From assembly GCA_031259495.1 (NCBI GenBank), contig JAIRLJ010000006.1:1-41966 (forward strand): a DNA stretch of 41,966 bases, written 5' to 3'. Position numbers and translations under genes: made by a program. Below, in pieces: positions 1 through 10,390 of this stretch. How positions within the stretch are numbered: position 1 is the first letter of the stretch; every line of letters begins with the position of its first letter. This DNA comes from Oscillospiraceae bacterium. GTDB taxonomy: Bacteria > Bacillota > Clostridia > Oscillospirales > Acutalibacteraceae. The notes below the pieces were generated by a model. It was given only the letters and a program-made list of their open reading frames with translations, ran no database searches and was not told where the DNA came from.

Positions 1-1
1 T

Positions 2-103
2 ATCCACAATGCAAGAGGCAAACCTACAAACAGCGAATTTATAGCTATGATCGCAGATAAGCTTTGTCTACAAATTACGGATGGTCAAACTGTTCGTAGT
101 TAG
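2..103 (+). CDS. C-terminal end of an unidentified protein (partial)
   Basis: An open frame enters from the left edge and runs 33 residues to a TAG stop. The tail contains the segment ARGKPTNSEFIAMIADK and looks like normal protein composition, but I do not recognise the family. It converges with the ECF S-component gene that ends at 283. The 180 bases between them hold two copies of TTGGGGTTT (201-209 and 217-225) and nothing else I can name. It could be chance, because only 102 bases are visible. Confidence 0.35.
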   Translation: MHNARGKPTNSEFIAMIADKLCLQITDGQTVRS

Positions 104-282
104 ATCCTATACTCTATTGATTAAAATTAAGTAATTCATTTAGTTAAAAGTTCGTGGACGAGAGCATGAAAACTAAAATGCCTCAAAATCCTTATGGGAA
201 TTGGGGTTTCTTGCTGTTGGGGTTTGAAAGTTACGTCTTAACATCTTTTAAAAATAATTTTTATGTATTTACATTCGGCAGA

Positions 283-819
283 CTAAATGGTGTATTCTCT
301 CGTTATTTTTTCAATTGGTTTTGAAAGAAATAAAACAATGATAATTGTTGACACGGTACTCAGTACATCTTTGACGAGTGTTCTTGAAGCTAAATAATAT
401 ATAAAGGCTGTTTTAAAATTTCCAAGATTATCCGCACCTGACATTATAAATGAACAAGCAAAATTAGCCCCTGCGTATATTATCATACAAAAAATACACC
501 AAGTTGTAAGAATTAATCTATTATTATTATATTTTCTATCTTTTAAAAAAAAACCAGATGCAAAACCTATAGTAGATGCAGCAAATATTTGAAATAGCGT
601 CCAGACACCATGACCAAGAATCACATTAGAAATCAAAATAACAGCAATACCTATTACAAAACCAAAAAATGGACCTAAGCACATACCTGTTATAATCATT
701 AATCCTATAAGCGTTCTTGCGGGGATTAGATAAAACGCCACTCTTGCTACGTAAATAATAGAACAAAAAGTTGCTGCTAAAGCTATTTCTCGAATATTTA
801 TATTATTAATTGATTTCAA
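283..819 (-). CDS. ECF transporter S-component (substrate unknown)
   Basis: An integral membrane protein of 178 residues with about five or six hydrophobic helices. The segment around residues 35-75 (GLMIITGMCLGPFFGFVIG, then a glycine and tryptophan rich VWTLFQ stretch) fits ECF-type S-components, which bind a vitamin or similar micronutrient and dock onto a shared EcfA/EcfA'/EcfT module. The start is a TTG preceded by AAAAGGA with seven bases of spacing. It is the last gene of the pot operon, 21 bases after the neighbouring S-component. No ECF energising genes lie in the window, so it must use a module encoded elsewhere. The substrate cannot be read from the sequence. Confidence 0.7.
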   Translation of the reverse strand: MKSINNINIREIALAATFCSIIYVARVAFYLIPARTLIGLMIITGMCLGPFFGFVIGIAVILISNVILGHGVWTLFQIFAASTIGFASGFFLKDRKYNNNRLILTTWCIFCMIIYAGANFACSFIMSGADNLGNFKTAFIYYLASRTLVKDVLSTVSTIIIVLFLSKPIEKITREYTI

Positions 820-840
820 ATTATTTCCTTTTAGAAAATT

Positions 841-1413
841 TCAACTTATTTTATTCAATGCTTTTTTAATAATTTTATTCAAAGGAACTACCAACACTAA
901 AGCTATAATCAAATTTATTAAACAGAAAAATAAATTTTCACTAACTAAAATTAGATTTGGCAAAAACTCAAGTTTCAGAATTATAAGATTAAAAATAAAA
1001 ACTTTAAAAGTTCTTAAAACAGAAAAAACTAAAAAAGCAATAAATATCGCAAGATAATCCTTTAAATTTTTGTTTTTAAATTTAAATTTCTTTTTAGATA
1101 TCAAACTGCATACAAACACCATGCAAAACTTTGAAAGAAAAGTAAATGGAAGAGAAAAGATATACTGAGGAAAAAAAATATCAAATAAAGAAAATCCAAG
1201 TCCTGATGTTAAAGCAGAAAAAGTAGGCGAAAATAATAGTCCTATTGCTAGGGCAATAACATTTCCAAAGCTTAGCATGGGAGTACTTCCGTTTAAATAT
1301 ATATCTAATCTTAAAATTGTGGACAAAAAAACCAAAACTATTAAAAACGAACCTACAGCAACTTTAAAAGCTGGATTCTTTTCAATTTTTGCTTCTAATT
1401 TTAGCCTACACAA
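841..1413 (-). CDS. ECF transporter S-component, second copy (substrate unknown)
   Basis: A membrane protein of 190 residues, strongly hydrophobic, with a region near residues 45-75 (PMLSFGNVIALAIGLLFSP, then GLGFSLFD) typical of the pore-lining loop of folate- and pyridoxine-type S-components. The start is a TTG at 1413 that overlaps the stop of potD by eight bases, with an AAAGGAAA ribosome site lying inside the last codons of potD, so translation is probably coupled. It is a distant relative of the downstream S-component, not a duplicate of it. The family call is supported by hydropathy and local motifs only, and the ligand is unknown. Confidence 0.65.
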   Translation of the reverse strand: MCRLKLEAKIEKNPAFKVAVGSFLIVLVFLSTILRLDIYLNGSTPMLSFGNVIALAIGLLFSPTFSALTSGLGFSLFDIFFPQYIFSLPFTFLSKFCMVFVCSLISKKKFKFKNKNLKDYLAIFIAFLVFSVLRTFKVFIFNLIILKLEFLPNLILVSENLFFCLINLIIALVLVVPLNKIIKKALNKIS

Positions 1414-2638
1414 TTACTAAATTTCCTTTATTAAGTTTTCTTTTATTTTTTAAGCTTTTATAGAATTTTAAACCAATATAAACACAAGAAAAAATCAGAA
1501 AAATTAAAACAAGCTTTGTTGTATCGTTACTTTTACTGGCTCTCGTTTTTAACCATAGGTCGTTAATTAAATCGTTTGTATCTTGCGGCAAATTTTTTAA
1601 TACTTGTGCATTCTTTATTATGTCTTCATCAGGATATAAAATTTTACTGTGATAAAATTTAGATTCTATTTTTTCACGAGCAGCATTTTCTGGCGTAGAA
1701 TAGCCTATACCACTTATATTTTGTGAAGCAATTTCTGGGTCGCACAAAAAATTAATATACATCATGGCTTCTTTTGGATGCTCAGCATTCGCTGGTACAC
1801 AAATAGAATTTAAAAATTTATTTGTGTTTTTAGGAATCGTAAAACCCAAGTTTTTATCTTTGTTATTTATTATCCAAGCATCAGCATAGTAAGGAGCTAA
1901 AGCAGTTTCTCCAGAAGATACCCTTTCAAACACTTGATCGGACACATAGCCCTTTATTAGGGGCTTTTGTTTAATTATCTCGTTCGCAGCCATTTCTAAC
2001 TCATTCTTATTTGTAGTGTTTATAGAAAAACCTAATTTCAATAGAGCTATCAAAAAAGAATCTCTAGGATTGCCCTCAAACATTAAAATATTCTTTTCAT
2101 ATTTTTTATTCCACAAAATATTCCAATCAATTTCTTTTTCAAGTTCACTAACTATAGATTTGTTATAATATATTCCTATAATACCCCAAGTATATGGCAA
2201 TGAATATTCATTTTGTGGATCATGCTCTAAATTTTTGAACTCCTCATCTATATAAGAACTATTTGGTATTAAACTAAAATCTAGCTTTTGCAACATATTT
2301 TCTTTTTTTAGTTTATCTATCATGTAATCAGACGGAATTATTACGTCATATTTTGTACCAGACGCTGCAAGCTTTGCATATAAAGATTCGTTATCCGGAT
2401 AGGTCGTATAATTTATCTTTATACCGGTATTTTTTTCGAATTCTTCATTTACATTTAAATAACCGTTAGTACCATCTGAAATATGATTTCCCCAATTGTA
2501 AACATTCAAAATTAAACTAGCTTCTTTATTTTGTTTGCTCAACATAATATATTTAAATAAAATAAAAGCGGCAAAACCCAAAATTAAAAAAAATAGTATA
2601 AAAAATATAATCTTATTTTTTTTAAATCCAAAATTCAT
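1406..2638 (-). CDS. potD: Spermidine/putrescine-binding protein PotD, with two membrane anchors
   Basis: The extracellular polyamine-binding subunit of the PotABCD importer, 410 residues. The mature part begins at about residue 43 with LNVYNWGNHI, the standard start of PotD, followed by the YDVIIPSDYMI and YTWGIIGIYYN blocks of the family. Instead of a lipoprotein signal there is an uncleaved-looking helix at residues 9-30 with no lipobox cysteine. A second hydrophobic helix sits near the C-terminus (about residues 375-393), followed by a lysine-rich tail. Both ends may therefore be tethered to the membrane. The ATG is preceded by CAGGAG and lies one base after the potC stop. The operon order A-B-C-D is canonical. 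Confidence 0.9.
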   Translation of the reverse strand: MNFGFKKNKIIFFILFFLILGFAAFILFKYIMLSKQNKEASLILNVYNWGNHISDGTNGYLNVNEEFEKNTGIKINYTTYPDNESLYAKLAASGTKYDVIIPSDYMIDKLKKENMLQKLDFSLIPNSSYIDEEFKNLEHDPQNEYSLPYTWGIIGIYYNKSIVSELEKEIDWNILWNKKYEKNILMFEGNPRDSFLIALLKLGFSINTTNKNELEMAANEIIKQKPLIKGYVSDQVFERVSSGETALAPYYADAWIINNKDKNLGFTIPKNTNKFLNSICVPANAEHPKEAMMYINFLCDPEIASQNISGIGYSTPENAAREKIESKFYHSKILYPDEDIIKNAQVLKNLPQDTNDLINDLWLKTRASKSNDTTKLVLIFLIFSCVYIGLKFYKSLKNKRKLNKGNLVIV

Positions 2639-2639
2639 A

Positions 2640-3437
2640 TTAAATTTCTCCTGTTTTAAAAACCTTTTTATTTTCTCTAAGATTTATTATTATTAGTAAA
2701 ATAAAAACCAGAAAAAAGAGCACGCTAGAAAGCGCATTTATTTCAGGACTTACTACTTTTCTTGACATAGAATAAATCGCAACAGAAAGAGTTTGAACAG
2801 ATCCACCTGTGAAGTAGCTTATAACAAAATCATCTATAGAAACTGTAAACGCTAAAATAAAACCAGTAATAATGCCTGGTAAAATTTCTTTTAAAATTAC
2901 TTTTAAAAAAGAATAAGCAGGAGATGCACCTAGATCAAGAGCTGCACTGTAAACATTAGGATTCAATTCACTAATTTTTGGAGCAATCGAAAGTATAACA
3001 TATGGAATACAAAACGTAGTATGAGAAAGTATCAATGTAAATAAGCCTTGACCTAAAATTTTAAAATTTTGATTTATAAAAACAAAAAGTAGCATAAGAG
3101 AAACACCGGTAATTACTTCAGGATTTATTAAGGGAATATTAGCTATATTTATTAAAATTTTTTTAGGAATCTTTTTAAGATTCTGCACACCTATTATTGC
3201 AAAAGTTCCCAAAATCGTTGCAATGGAAGATGAAACAACAGCTACTATTAACGTGTTTAAAACTGAACCAAGTATTTCTTTATCTGAAAAAAGTATTTTA
3301 TACCAATAAAATGTAAAACCAGCAAAATTCATTTGTTCTTTTGACGAATTAAAAGAAAAAATTATCAAAATTACTATAGGCAGATACAGAAATAAAAAAA
3401 CCAAAAATAAACAAGCTTTTGAAAGAATTTTTTTTAT
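2640..3437 (-). CDS. potC: Spermidine/putrescine ABC permease PotC, probable AUA start
   Basis: The second permease of the polyamine importer. It has six predicted helices, the usual FLYLPIVILIIFSFN opening and the cytoplasmic EAA loop around AALDLGASPAYSFLKVILKEILPG that contacts PotA. The first ATG/GTG/TTG in frame is a TTG at 3404, but no ribosome site precedes it and it would cut off the conserved MKKILSKACLFLV-like opening. Eleven codons upstream an ATA (3437-3435) sits eight bases after a perfect AAAGGAG and overlaps the potB stop as ATAA. I therefore place the start at this ATA, giving 265 residues. The frame and family are certain; the start is inferred. Confidence 0.85.
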   Translation of the reverse strand: MKKILSKACLFLVFLFLYLPIVILIIFSFNSSKEQMNFAGFTFYWYKILFSDKEILGSVLNTLIVAVVSSSIATILGTFAIIGVQNLKKIPKKILINIANIPLINPEVITGVSLMLLFVFINQNFKILGQGLFTLILSHTTFCIPYVILSIAPKISELNPNVYSAALDLGASPAYSFLKVILKEILPGIITGFILAFTVSIDDFVISYFTGGSVQTLSVAIYSMSRKVVSPEINALSSVLFFLVFILLIIINLRENKKVFKTGEI

Positions 3438-4255
3438 ATTACTAGTGCTCCTTTTTTGCTTTTATTTTCATTTTGCAGTTGATTAATTATTCCAGTGCAG
3501 ATCAAAAGTAAAATCATCAAAACTAAAGAAATAGCTGACCCAATATGAGGATCGTATATACCACCCAAAAAATGCATGTCGATTATATCACCAACAAGAA
3601 AATTTTGCCTACCCCCCAGCATTTTTGAAAGTATGAATGTACTCACAGACGGTATAAAAACCATAGCTATTCCCGATACGATTCCCGGAATACTGAGGGG
3701 AAAAATTACTTTAACAAATGTCATAAAATAATTTGCACCCAAATCTTTAGCAGCATCTAAAAGTTTTTCGTCAATCTCTACAAGACTAGAATGTATTGGC
3801 AATATCATATAAGTTAAAAAATTGTAAACCATACCTAAAATAACCGCACCTTCTGTATTCATCATATTAAATTTAGAGAAACCAAAACTTGATAAAATAC
3901 CGTTTATAAAACCGTTATCTTGCAAAATAAACATTAAAGAATAAATCTTTAATAAGAAATTCATCCACATAGGAAGCATCACAAGTATTATTAAAATTTT
4001 TTGTAATTTGACATTCAATCTTGAAATAATAAGAGCAGAAAGATATCCCACTACCAAACATATAGCAGTTGCTTTAAATCCAAGCCACAGTGATCGCAAA
4101 AAAACATCAGGATATAAAAAAACTTCACATAAATTCCGCGTAGTAAATTTCCCTGATTCATCCGTTAGTCCAAAAAACAAAACTAAAACCATTGGTACAA
4201 TTATAAAAACTATGCACCAAACTATATAAGGAGTAAGTATTATTCTTTTTTTCAT
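3434..4255 (-). CDS. potB: Spermidine/putrescine ABC permease PotB
   Basis: The first permease of the polyamine importer, 273 residues with six predicted helices. The PYIVWCIVFIIVPMVLVLFFGL opening shape and the EAA motif in LLDAAKDLGANYFMTFVKVIFPLS identify a PotB/PotC-type binding-protein-dependent permease, and its place directly after potA fits PotB. It starts with ATG behind a GGGGTG ribosome site and ends four bases inside potC. It works with PotA at the inner face, PotC in the membrane and PotD outside to import spermidine or putrescine. Confidence 0.9.
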   Translation of the reverse strand: MKKRIILTPYIVWCIVFIIVPMVLVLFFGLTDESGKFTTRNLCEVFLYPDVFLRSLWLGFKATAICLVVGYLSALIISRLNVKLQKILIILVMLPMWMNFLLKIYSLMFILQDNGFINGILSSFGFSKFNMMNTEGAVILGMVYNFLTYMILPIHSSLVEIDEKLLDAAKDLGANYFMTFVKVIFPLSIPGIVSGIAMVFIPSVSTFILSKMLGGRQNFLVGDIIDMHFLGGIYDPHIGSAISLVLMILLLICTGIINQLQNENKSKKGALVI

Positions 4256-4365
4256 ATAAGCACCCCATTAATTGTGCCATGTAATTATTTAAAACTATTT
4301 ATAATTTTTTACCACACTCATAAAAATTAGTATATAAATTTTTTAATATTTTTACACTTTTAATA

Positions 4366-5490
4366 TTAAGATTTTTTTAAGTTTGTATTATGTTCGTACG
4401 CTTCATACATTTCGTCGCTGAATGTACTGTAGTCCCCATACTCGCCAGAATATTTAGATTTTCTCATCGTATGAATATCATCCGCAAAAAGTTTTATACC
4501 TATTTTACTACCTACTTCTATAAATTTTGTTGTTTGTACCATCCATTTAAAGCTATCTACATCGATTATCATTTCATAATGCACACCTTTAAATACAACA
4601 GAAGTAATCACACCTTTTAAGTCAGAATCCTCAGGTTTTACTACTTTAACATCTTCTGGACGTATAACAATATCTACTTTTTCTTTTTTTTTGAATCCTT
4701 TATCAAGACACCTAAACTTTCGACCAGCAAAAGTTACTAAAAAATCATCAAGAATAACACCATCTAAAATATTACTTTCACCCATAAAATCTGCAACAAA
4801 TGCATTTTCAGGCTCGTTATATACTTTAATCGGAGAGCCTATCTGCTGAATTTTTCCTCTATCCAAAACTACAATTCTATCTGACATAGATAAAGCTTCT
4901 TCTTGATCATGTGTTACAAAAACAAAAGTTATATTAGTTTCATGTTGTATAGTTTTTAACTGAATTTGCATATCTTTACGAAGTTTCAAATCAAGCGCCG
5001 CTAAAGGTTCATCTAAAAGTAAAACTTTCGGATCTACCGCCAAAGCTCTAGCTATAGTCACTCTTTGTTGTTGTCCACCTGAAAGCGACATAAGATCTCT
5101 TGTTTCAAAATCTTCAAGACTTACCATTTTTAACATCTTTTTAACTTTGATAGCTATTTCACGCTCTGTTTTTTTTCGCACTCTCATGCCAAAAGCAACG
5201 TTTTCGTAAACATTCATATGTGGAAAAAGAGCATAATTTTGAAAAATAGTATTAACGTTTCTTTTGTAAGGAGGTGTGTGTGTTATATCCTTATTTTGAA
5301 AAAAAACTCTACCTTTATCAGGAATCAAAAAACCACCTATTATTTTAAGAATAGTCGTTTTCCCACATCCAGAAGGACCTAGAAGAGTAATAAATTCTGA
5401 ATTTTTTATAATTAAACTAAAATTATCAAGAACTTTACAAGAGTCAAAAAAAACACTAACACCTTGTAAGCTTATCATTTCGTTCAACAA
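4366..5490 (-). CDS. potA: Spermidine/putrescine ABC ATPase PotA
   Basis: The ATPase of the polyamine importer, 374 residues. Walker A is GPSGCGKTT, the signature is LSGGQQQR and Walker B is [12 protein letters not shown]. The Q-loop is [10 protein letters not shown] and the H-loop [11 protein letters not shown]-terminal TOBE-type domain from about residue 240 includes [10 protein letters not shown], as in PotA and MalK. The start is a TTG followed by a second TTG; the first has AAGGAG eight bases upstream. It is the first gene of the operon potA-potB-potC-potD plus two ECF S-components. A gap of 110 bases precedes potB, large for this operon, with no clear terminator in it. Confidence 0.93.
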   Translation of the reverse strand: MLNEMISLQGVSVFFDSCKVLDNFSLIIKNSEFITLLGPSGCGKTTILKIIGGFLIPDKGRVFFQNKDITHTPPYKRNVNTIFQNYALFPHMNVYENVAFGMRVRKKTEREIAIKVKKMLKMVSLEDFETRDLMSLSGGQQQRVTIARALAVDPKVLLLDEPLAALDLKLRKDMQIQLKTIQHETNITFVFVTHDQEEALSMSDRIVVLDRGKIQQIGSPIKVYNEPENAFVADFMGESNILDGVILDDFLVTFAGRKFRCLDKGFKKKEKVDIVIRPEDVKVVKPEDSDLKGVITSVVFKGVHYEMIIDVDSFKWMVQTTKFIEVGSKIGIKLFADDIHTMRKSKYSGEYGDYSTFSDEMYEAYEHNTNLKKS

Positions 5491-5580
5491 TAGACTTACT
5501 CCTTTTAAAATTCATATTTTTATAGCGAACTTGTGATTTTTTAGGTTTGTAAAGTAAACACAGGCTTATGTAACAAAAGA

Positions 5581-5610
5581 CAAGAAGCTCAAAAAAAATT
5601 AAGCTTCTTG
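5581..5610 (-). terminator. Stem-loop terminator after groEL
   Basis: Perfect nine-base inverted repeat (CAAGAAGCT and AGCTTCTTG) around a 12-base A/T loop, lying 38 bases past the groEL stop. On the minus strand the stem is followed by TCTTTTGTT, a modest U-tract. It separates groEL from potA, which has the same direction. Confidence 0.6.
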
Positions 5611-5647
5611 CATAATAGTTATCCATTAATTCTGCTGAAATAAAACT

Positions 5648-7318
<1,671 letters not shown>

Positions 7319-7411
7319 CTAGCTCAAACAAGTCAGAGCTTTAAGTAACTTAATAATTTTAGCTAATTTTTACAAAAAAACTGTAAAAACACATTACATC
7401 AAATTTTTGTA

Positions 7412-7696
7412 CTATTTTACTACTGCTAAAATATCGGATTGTTTTACTATAATATACTCCTGCCCTTCTAATTTAACTTCTGTACCAGAATACTTGGTAG
7501 CAATTACTTTATCTCCCGGTTTAACATACATATCCACTTGTTTTCCATCAACCATTCCACCTGGTCCTACTGCCAAGACAGAAGCAATTTGCGGCTTTTC
7601 TTTTGCAGAATTTGCAAGTAAAATACCACTCTTAGTGGCCTCCTCAGCTTCTTGCAGTTGTACTACCACTTTGTCCAAAAGGGGTTCAATTCTCAT
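7412..7696 (-). CDS. groES: Co-chaperonin GroES
   Basis: The 10-kDa lid of the GroEL chamber, 94 residues, normal length. The mobile loop region contains GILLANSAKEKPQ, followed by ASVLAVGPG and the KPGDKVIATKYSGTEV block typical of the family. The start ATG has a strong AAGGAGG upstream. It is first in the groES-groEL pair. I looked for a CIRCE operator (TTAGCACTC, nine bases, GAGTGCTAA) upstream and found none. Confidence 0.96.
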   Translation of the reverse strand: MRIEPLLDKVVVQLQEAEEATKSGILLANSAKEKPQIASVLAVGPGGMVDGKQVDMYVKPGDKVIATKYSGTEVKLEGQEYIIVKQSDILAVVK

Positions 7697-7719
7697 AGCT
7701 CTCCTCCTTGAATTTTTAG

Positions 7720-7749
7720 TTTATACTCTTAGCAACGTCCTAAAACCAA
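7720..7749 (-). promoter_or_regulatory. Possible vegetative promoter of groES-groEL
   Basis: On the minus strand TTGGTT (-35-like) and TATAAA (-10-like) are separated by 18 bases, 24 bases before the groES ATG. This matches a weak sigma-A promoter. AT-rich DNA gives many such matches, so it is a suggestion only. Confidence 0.3.
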
Positions 7750-7888
7750 AGAATACCAAACACAAACTAGTATTCCAAAGCCAAAAAACGTCCGCAATAA
7801 TTCTATAAGCTGATACTTCAAAAATCAAGCAATCAAATAGAAATTCTGAAGATTCTACTCTCAAAAAAAGATAAAAAAATCGTAACCT

Positions 7889-8968
7889 TCAGTGTTTTTC
7901 ATTTGGAAACATATATTTGGTAACAATACTGTCGTAATAATCTGTCTCTCTAGCAACACTCCACCATTTCTCTACATTGTAGGGAACAGGCCCCTTCCAA
8001 GGTTTTTCATCTCCAGCGTAATGAATAATAACAGGATTTTTCCATCCTTCGTTCCATTGAGACTCTGAAAAAATTAAAGAACACTTTTTATGATCTTGGC
8101 CGTAAGGCTTATTTGAAAACATATAGATTTGATTATTATATTTAAAGGGTAAAAGTAAAATATGAGAATAACATGTAACATTAATCGTGGTCTGGTCGTG
8201 TTGTTCGGGGTTATGATGAGTCTTCAAAAACTCATGAAATTTTTCTTCTACGTCATTTTCTCTAATAGCTTTCAAATCCCAAAGTAAAACTCCAGAGTTT
8301 ATATAATGTGTAAAATCTGAAAGACCAATATTTTTTCCGTATTTTTCCCTATTTTTTTCTTCATTTTCATCTTTTACAGCTTGTTTAGAATCAGGCACAC
8401 CGGCAATCCAATTTCCTTCTAAATTTATTTCATACAACTCTTTGAGGTCCGAATTTATAATTGTATCAGTATCAACATAAATACACTTCTCCCTAGTTTT
8501 TAGAACAGAAGGAATTCTTAGTCTATAATAAACAACTTTTGAAAAATGTTTTGAAATATAGCCGTTTTCAAAACAACCTCTCATATTTATAAATTCTATC
8601 TCACCCTTATCTTTGTAACCGTCAAGTGAACTCAAAATCTCTTTTTTGCTTTCTTCTTTGAATTCGTTTGTAACTAACACATTTACTTTGTAAAACGTAT
8701 CTGCGCCCGCAGCTTTAAACAAAGACCTGAGAGCCACAAGAGTTTGATGAGCATAACCATCATCTGTTGTAACTACAATTGGCACACCATCTGTCAAATT
8801 TTTTTCAACATCCGGTTCACTCCAAACAATATCCCCTCGAAAAAAGTTTTTGAAAGTAAAATAAATTTTCTCCCGATACTTATAAGATAAAACAGCTACA
8901 ACAACAAAAAAAACAGTCATTAAAGCAGTAATAACTATAGTTTTGAATTTCTCTCTAGCGAGCCTCAA
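7889..8968 (-). CDS. Membrane-anchored family 8 glycosyltransferase
   Basis: A GT8-type (GT-A fold) enzyme that uses a nucleotide sugar. The catalytic domain begins near residue 60 (IVVTTDDGYA). It carries the DxD metal site in YVDTDTIIN, the YINSGVLLWDL block and the late IIHYAGDEKPW block of the family. A hydrophobic helix at about residues 10-29 precedes it, which is unusual for bacterial GT8 enzymes. The start is most likely the TTG at 8968, eight bases after GGAGG; the longer frame from 8983 would begin on top of that ribosome site. It follows groES at about 190 bases. The acceptor is unknown. Confidence 0.85.
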   Translation of the reverse strand: MRLAREKFKTIVITALMTVFFVVVAVLSYKYREKIYFTFKNFFRGDIVWSEPDVEKNLTDGVPIVVTTDDGYAHQTLVALRSLFKAAGADTFYKVNVLVTNEFKEESKKEILSSLDGYKDKGEIEFINMRGCFENGYISKHFSKVVYYRLRIPSVLKTREKCIYVDTDTIINSDLKELYEINLEGNWIAGVPDSKQAVKDENEEKNREKYGKNIGLSDFTHYINSGVLLWDLKAIRENDVEEKFHEFLKTHHNPEQHDQTTINVTCYSHILLLPFKYNNQIYMFSNKPYGQDHKKCSLIFSESQWNEGWKNPVIIHYAGDEKPWKGPVPYNVEKWWSVARETDYYDSIVTKYMFPNEKH

Positions 8969-9024
8969 AATGACATCCTCCAATACACAATCACTACTAC
9001 GAACTCATGCGTCACAAATAATGT

Positions 9025-10170
9025 TCACGGAAACATTCTACTCAATATATCACGTCGTTCTCCATCTTTCAGAAGCTCAAGATGGAGATGTGGACAACTA
9101 GAATCACCAGTGCTTCCAACATAACCTATTACATCGCCTCTTAATACTCTTTGACCTACTTGCACTACAATAACGCTCATATGTGCATAGCGTGTAGCAT
9201 AACCCGAACCATGATCAATAGTAACATAAAGTCCCCAACCAGAGCCGTATCCAGAATTATTAACTTGTATCACAACCCCATCTGCCACAGCACAAATTTC
9301 ATCTCCGTAACATGCCAAGAAATCAACACCGCGATGTTTTCCTCCATTGTCACCAAAACGCATTCCTATTTTGTAATTACTAAGTGGAGGAGAAAAAGTT
9401 CCTATTTCCGTTTGACTGTTATAGCTCCTACTGGCGACTGTGCTTCCATGAGAATACAGTGCTTTTAATTCATCTTCTATCTTGTCTTTTTCAGTTTCTA
9501 CTCCTTCTCTTTCATTTCGAAGGTCCTCACATTCTTTAGCATTATTAATTTTAATTTTTTCTAATTCGTCCTTTTTAATTTGAACCACAGAATGTTCAAA
9601 TCGTACAGCCTCAAAATACTCATTCAGTTCTGTTTGTTGAACTTTTACTCTTTCAGCCTCTGCCCTTAATCTATTAACAAGGTCCCCAGTAAAACATACA
9701 ATTTCATACATCATACTCAATTTTGAAAAAATATCAGATAAAGTAGACGAACTACTAAACAACTCAAACAAAGTCTCTGCAGGAATCATATCTAAAACCT
9801 TTATTTTTTTAGCTAAAAGCCCCAAATCTTGCTCAATTTTCTGGTTCGAATACTCAATTTCTTTTTGTTTTGCCATACTTTCTTGTTCGAGCTTAGAAGA
9901 ATGTAAATTGATCTGATCTATTTGTTCCTGAAGAATTTTAATCTGCGTAGAAACATCATCTAAACTTCTTTCTTTTTCTTTTATGTCTTTATCTAATAAA
10001 TTTAATTTTTCTTCAATTTCTTCCTTTGTTTTTAAAAATCTTTCTCTTTTTTCGCTAAAATTATTAGTTCTATAAGTATCTGCAATTTTTTTTCCTGAGT
10101 GAATAAATGTAGATAAAACAACAAACAGGCTAATAAAAATAAAACTAAAAAATTTAAATAGCTTTTTCAC
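9025..10170 (-). CDS. M23 (LytM) peptidase with coiled coils, EnvC-like
   Basis: A secreted or membrane-anchored murein hydrolase or hydrolase activator, 381 residues. It has an N-terminal signal or anchor helix (residues 7-25), long Lys/Glu-rich coiled coils (about 40-130 and 165-245) and a C-terminal LytM domain from about residue 255. The zinc ligands are visible as HRGVDF and HLHLE, with a third histidine in RYAHMS, so the domain looks catalytically competent. The layout matches EnvC/NlpD-like proteins acting at division or sporulation septa. The start is GTG with GGAGG eight bases upstream. It lies about 220 bases downstream of spoIVB on the same strand. Confidence 0.9.
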   Translation of the reverse strand: MKKLFKFFSFIFISLFVVLSTFIHSGKKIADTYRTNNFSEKRERFLKTKEEIEEKLNLLDKDIKEKERSLDDVSTQIKILQEQIDQINLHSSKLEQESMAKQKEIEYSNQKIEQDLGLLAKKIKVLDMIPAETLFELFSSSSTLSDIFSKLSMMYEIVCFTGDLVNRLRAEAERVKVQQTELNEYFEAVRFEHSVVQIKKDELEKIKINNAKECEDLRNEREGVETEKDKIEDELKALYSHGSTVASRSYNSQTEIGTFSPPLSNYKIGMRFGDNGGKHRGVDFLACYGDEICAVADGVVIQVNNSGYGSGWGLYVTIDHGSGYATRYAHMSVIVVQVGQRVLRGDVIGYVGSTGDSSCPHLHLELLKDGERRDILSRMFP

Positions 10171-10390
10171 AGACTAGACCTCCAAAAAAAACGCATAAAA
10201 ATACAAAAAATTTCTAAATTATTACGAAGTTATTACAAATTTGTAACTGGATTTTAACACAGTTGTTCCTAGGTATCAACACCTCAAATATTTAAAATTT
10301 TTTAAAATTACAAAGTAAATTTTAAGCGCATTTTCGAAAGATAATATTTATTACGTAATAATTCTGTTATTTTGTTTTAAAAATTAATAA

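Noticed and set aside
201-225. Two copies of TTGGGGTTT as the start of a repeat array or CRISPR
   Set aside because: There are only two short copies with seven bases between them and no further units. No CRISPR array or cas gene is seen in the window.
7697-7888. CIRCE element before groES
   Set aside because: A GCTAAGAGT-like string is present, but there is no matching half-site nine bases away.
10348-10361. Perfect palindrome TTATTACGTAATAA between M23 and spoIVB
   Set aside because: It is short and fully AT apart from the centre. Such dyads arise often in DNA of this composition, and it is not well placed for either promoter.
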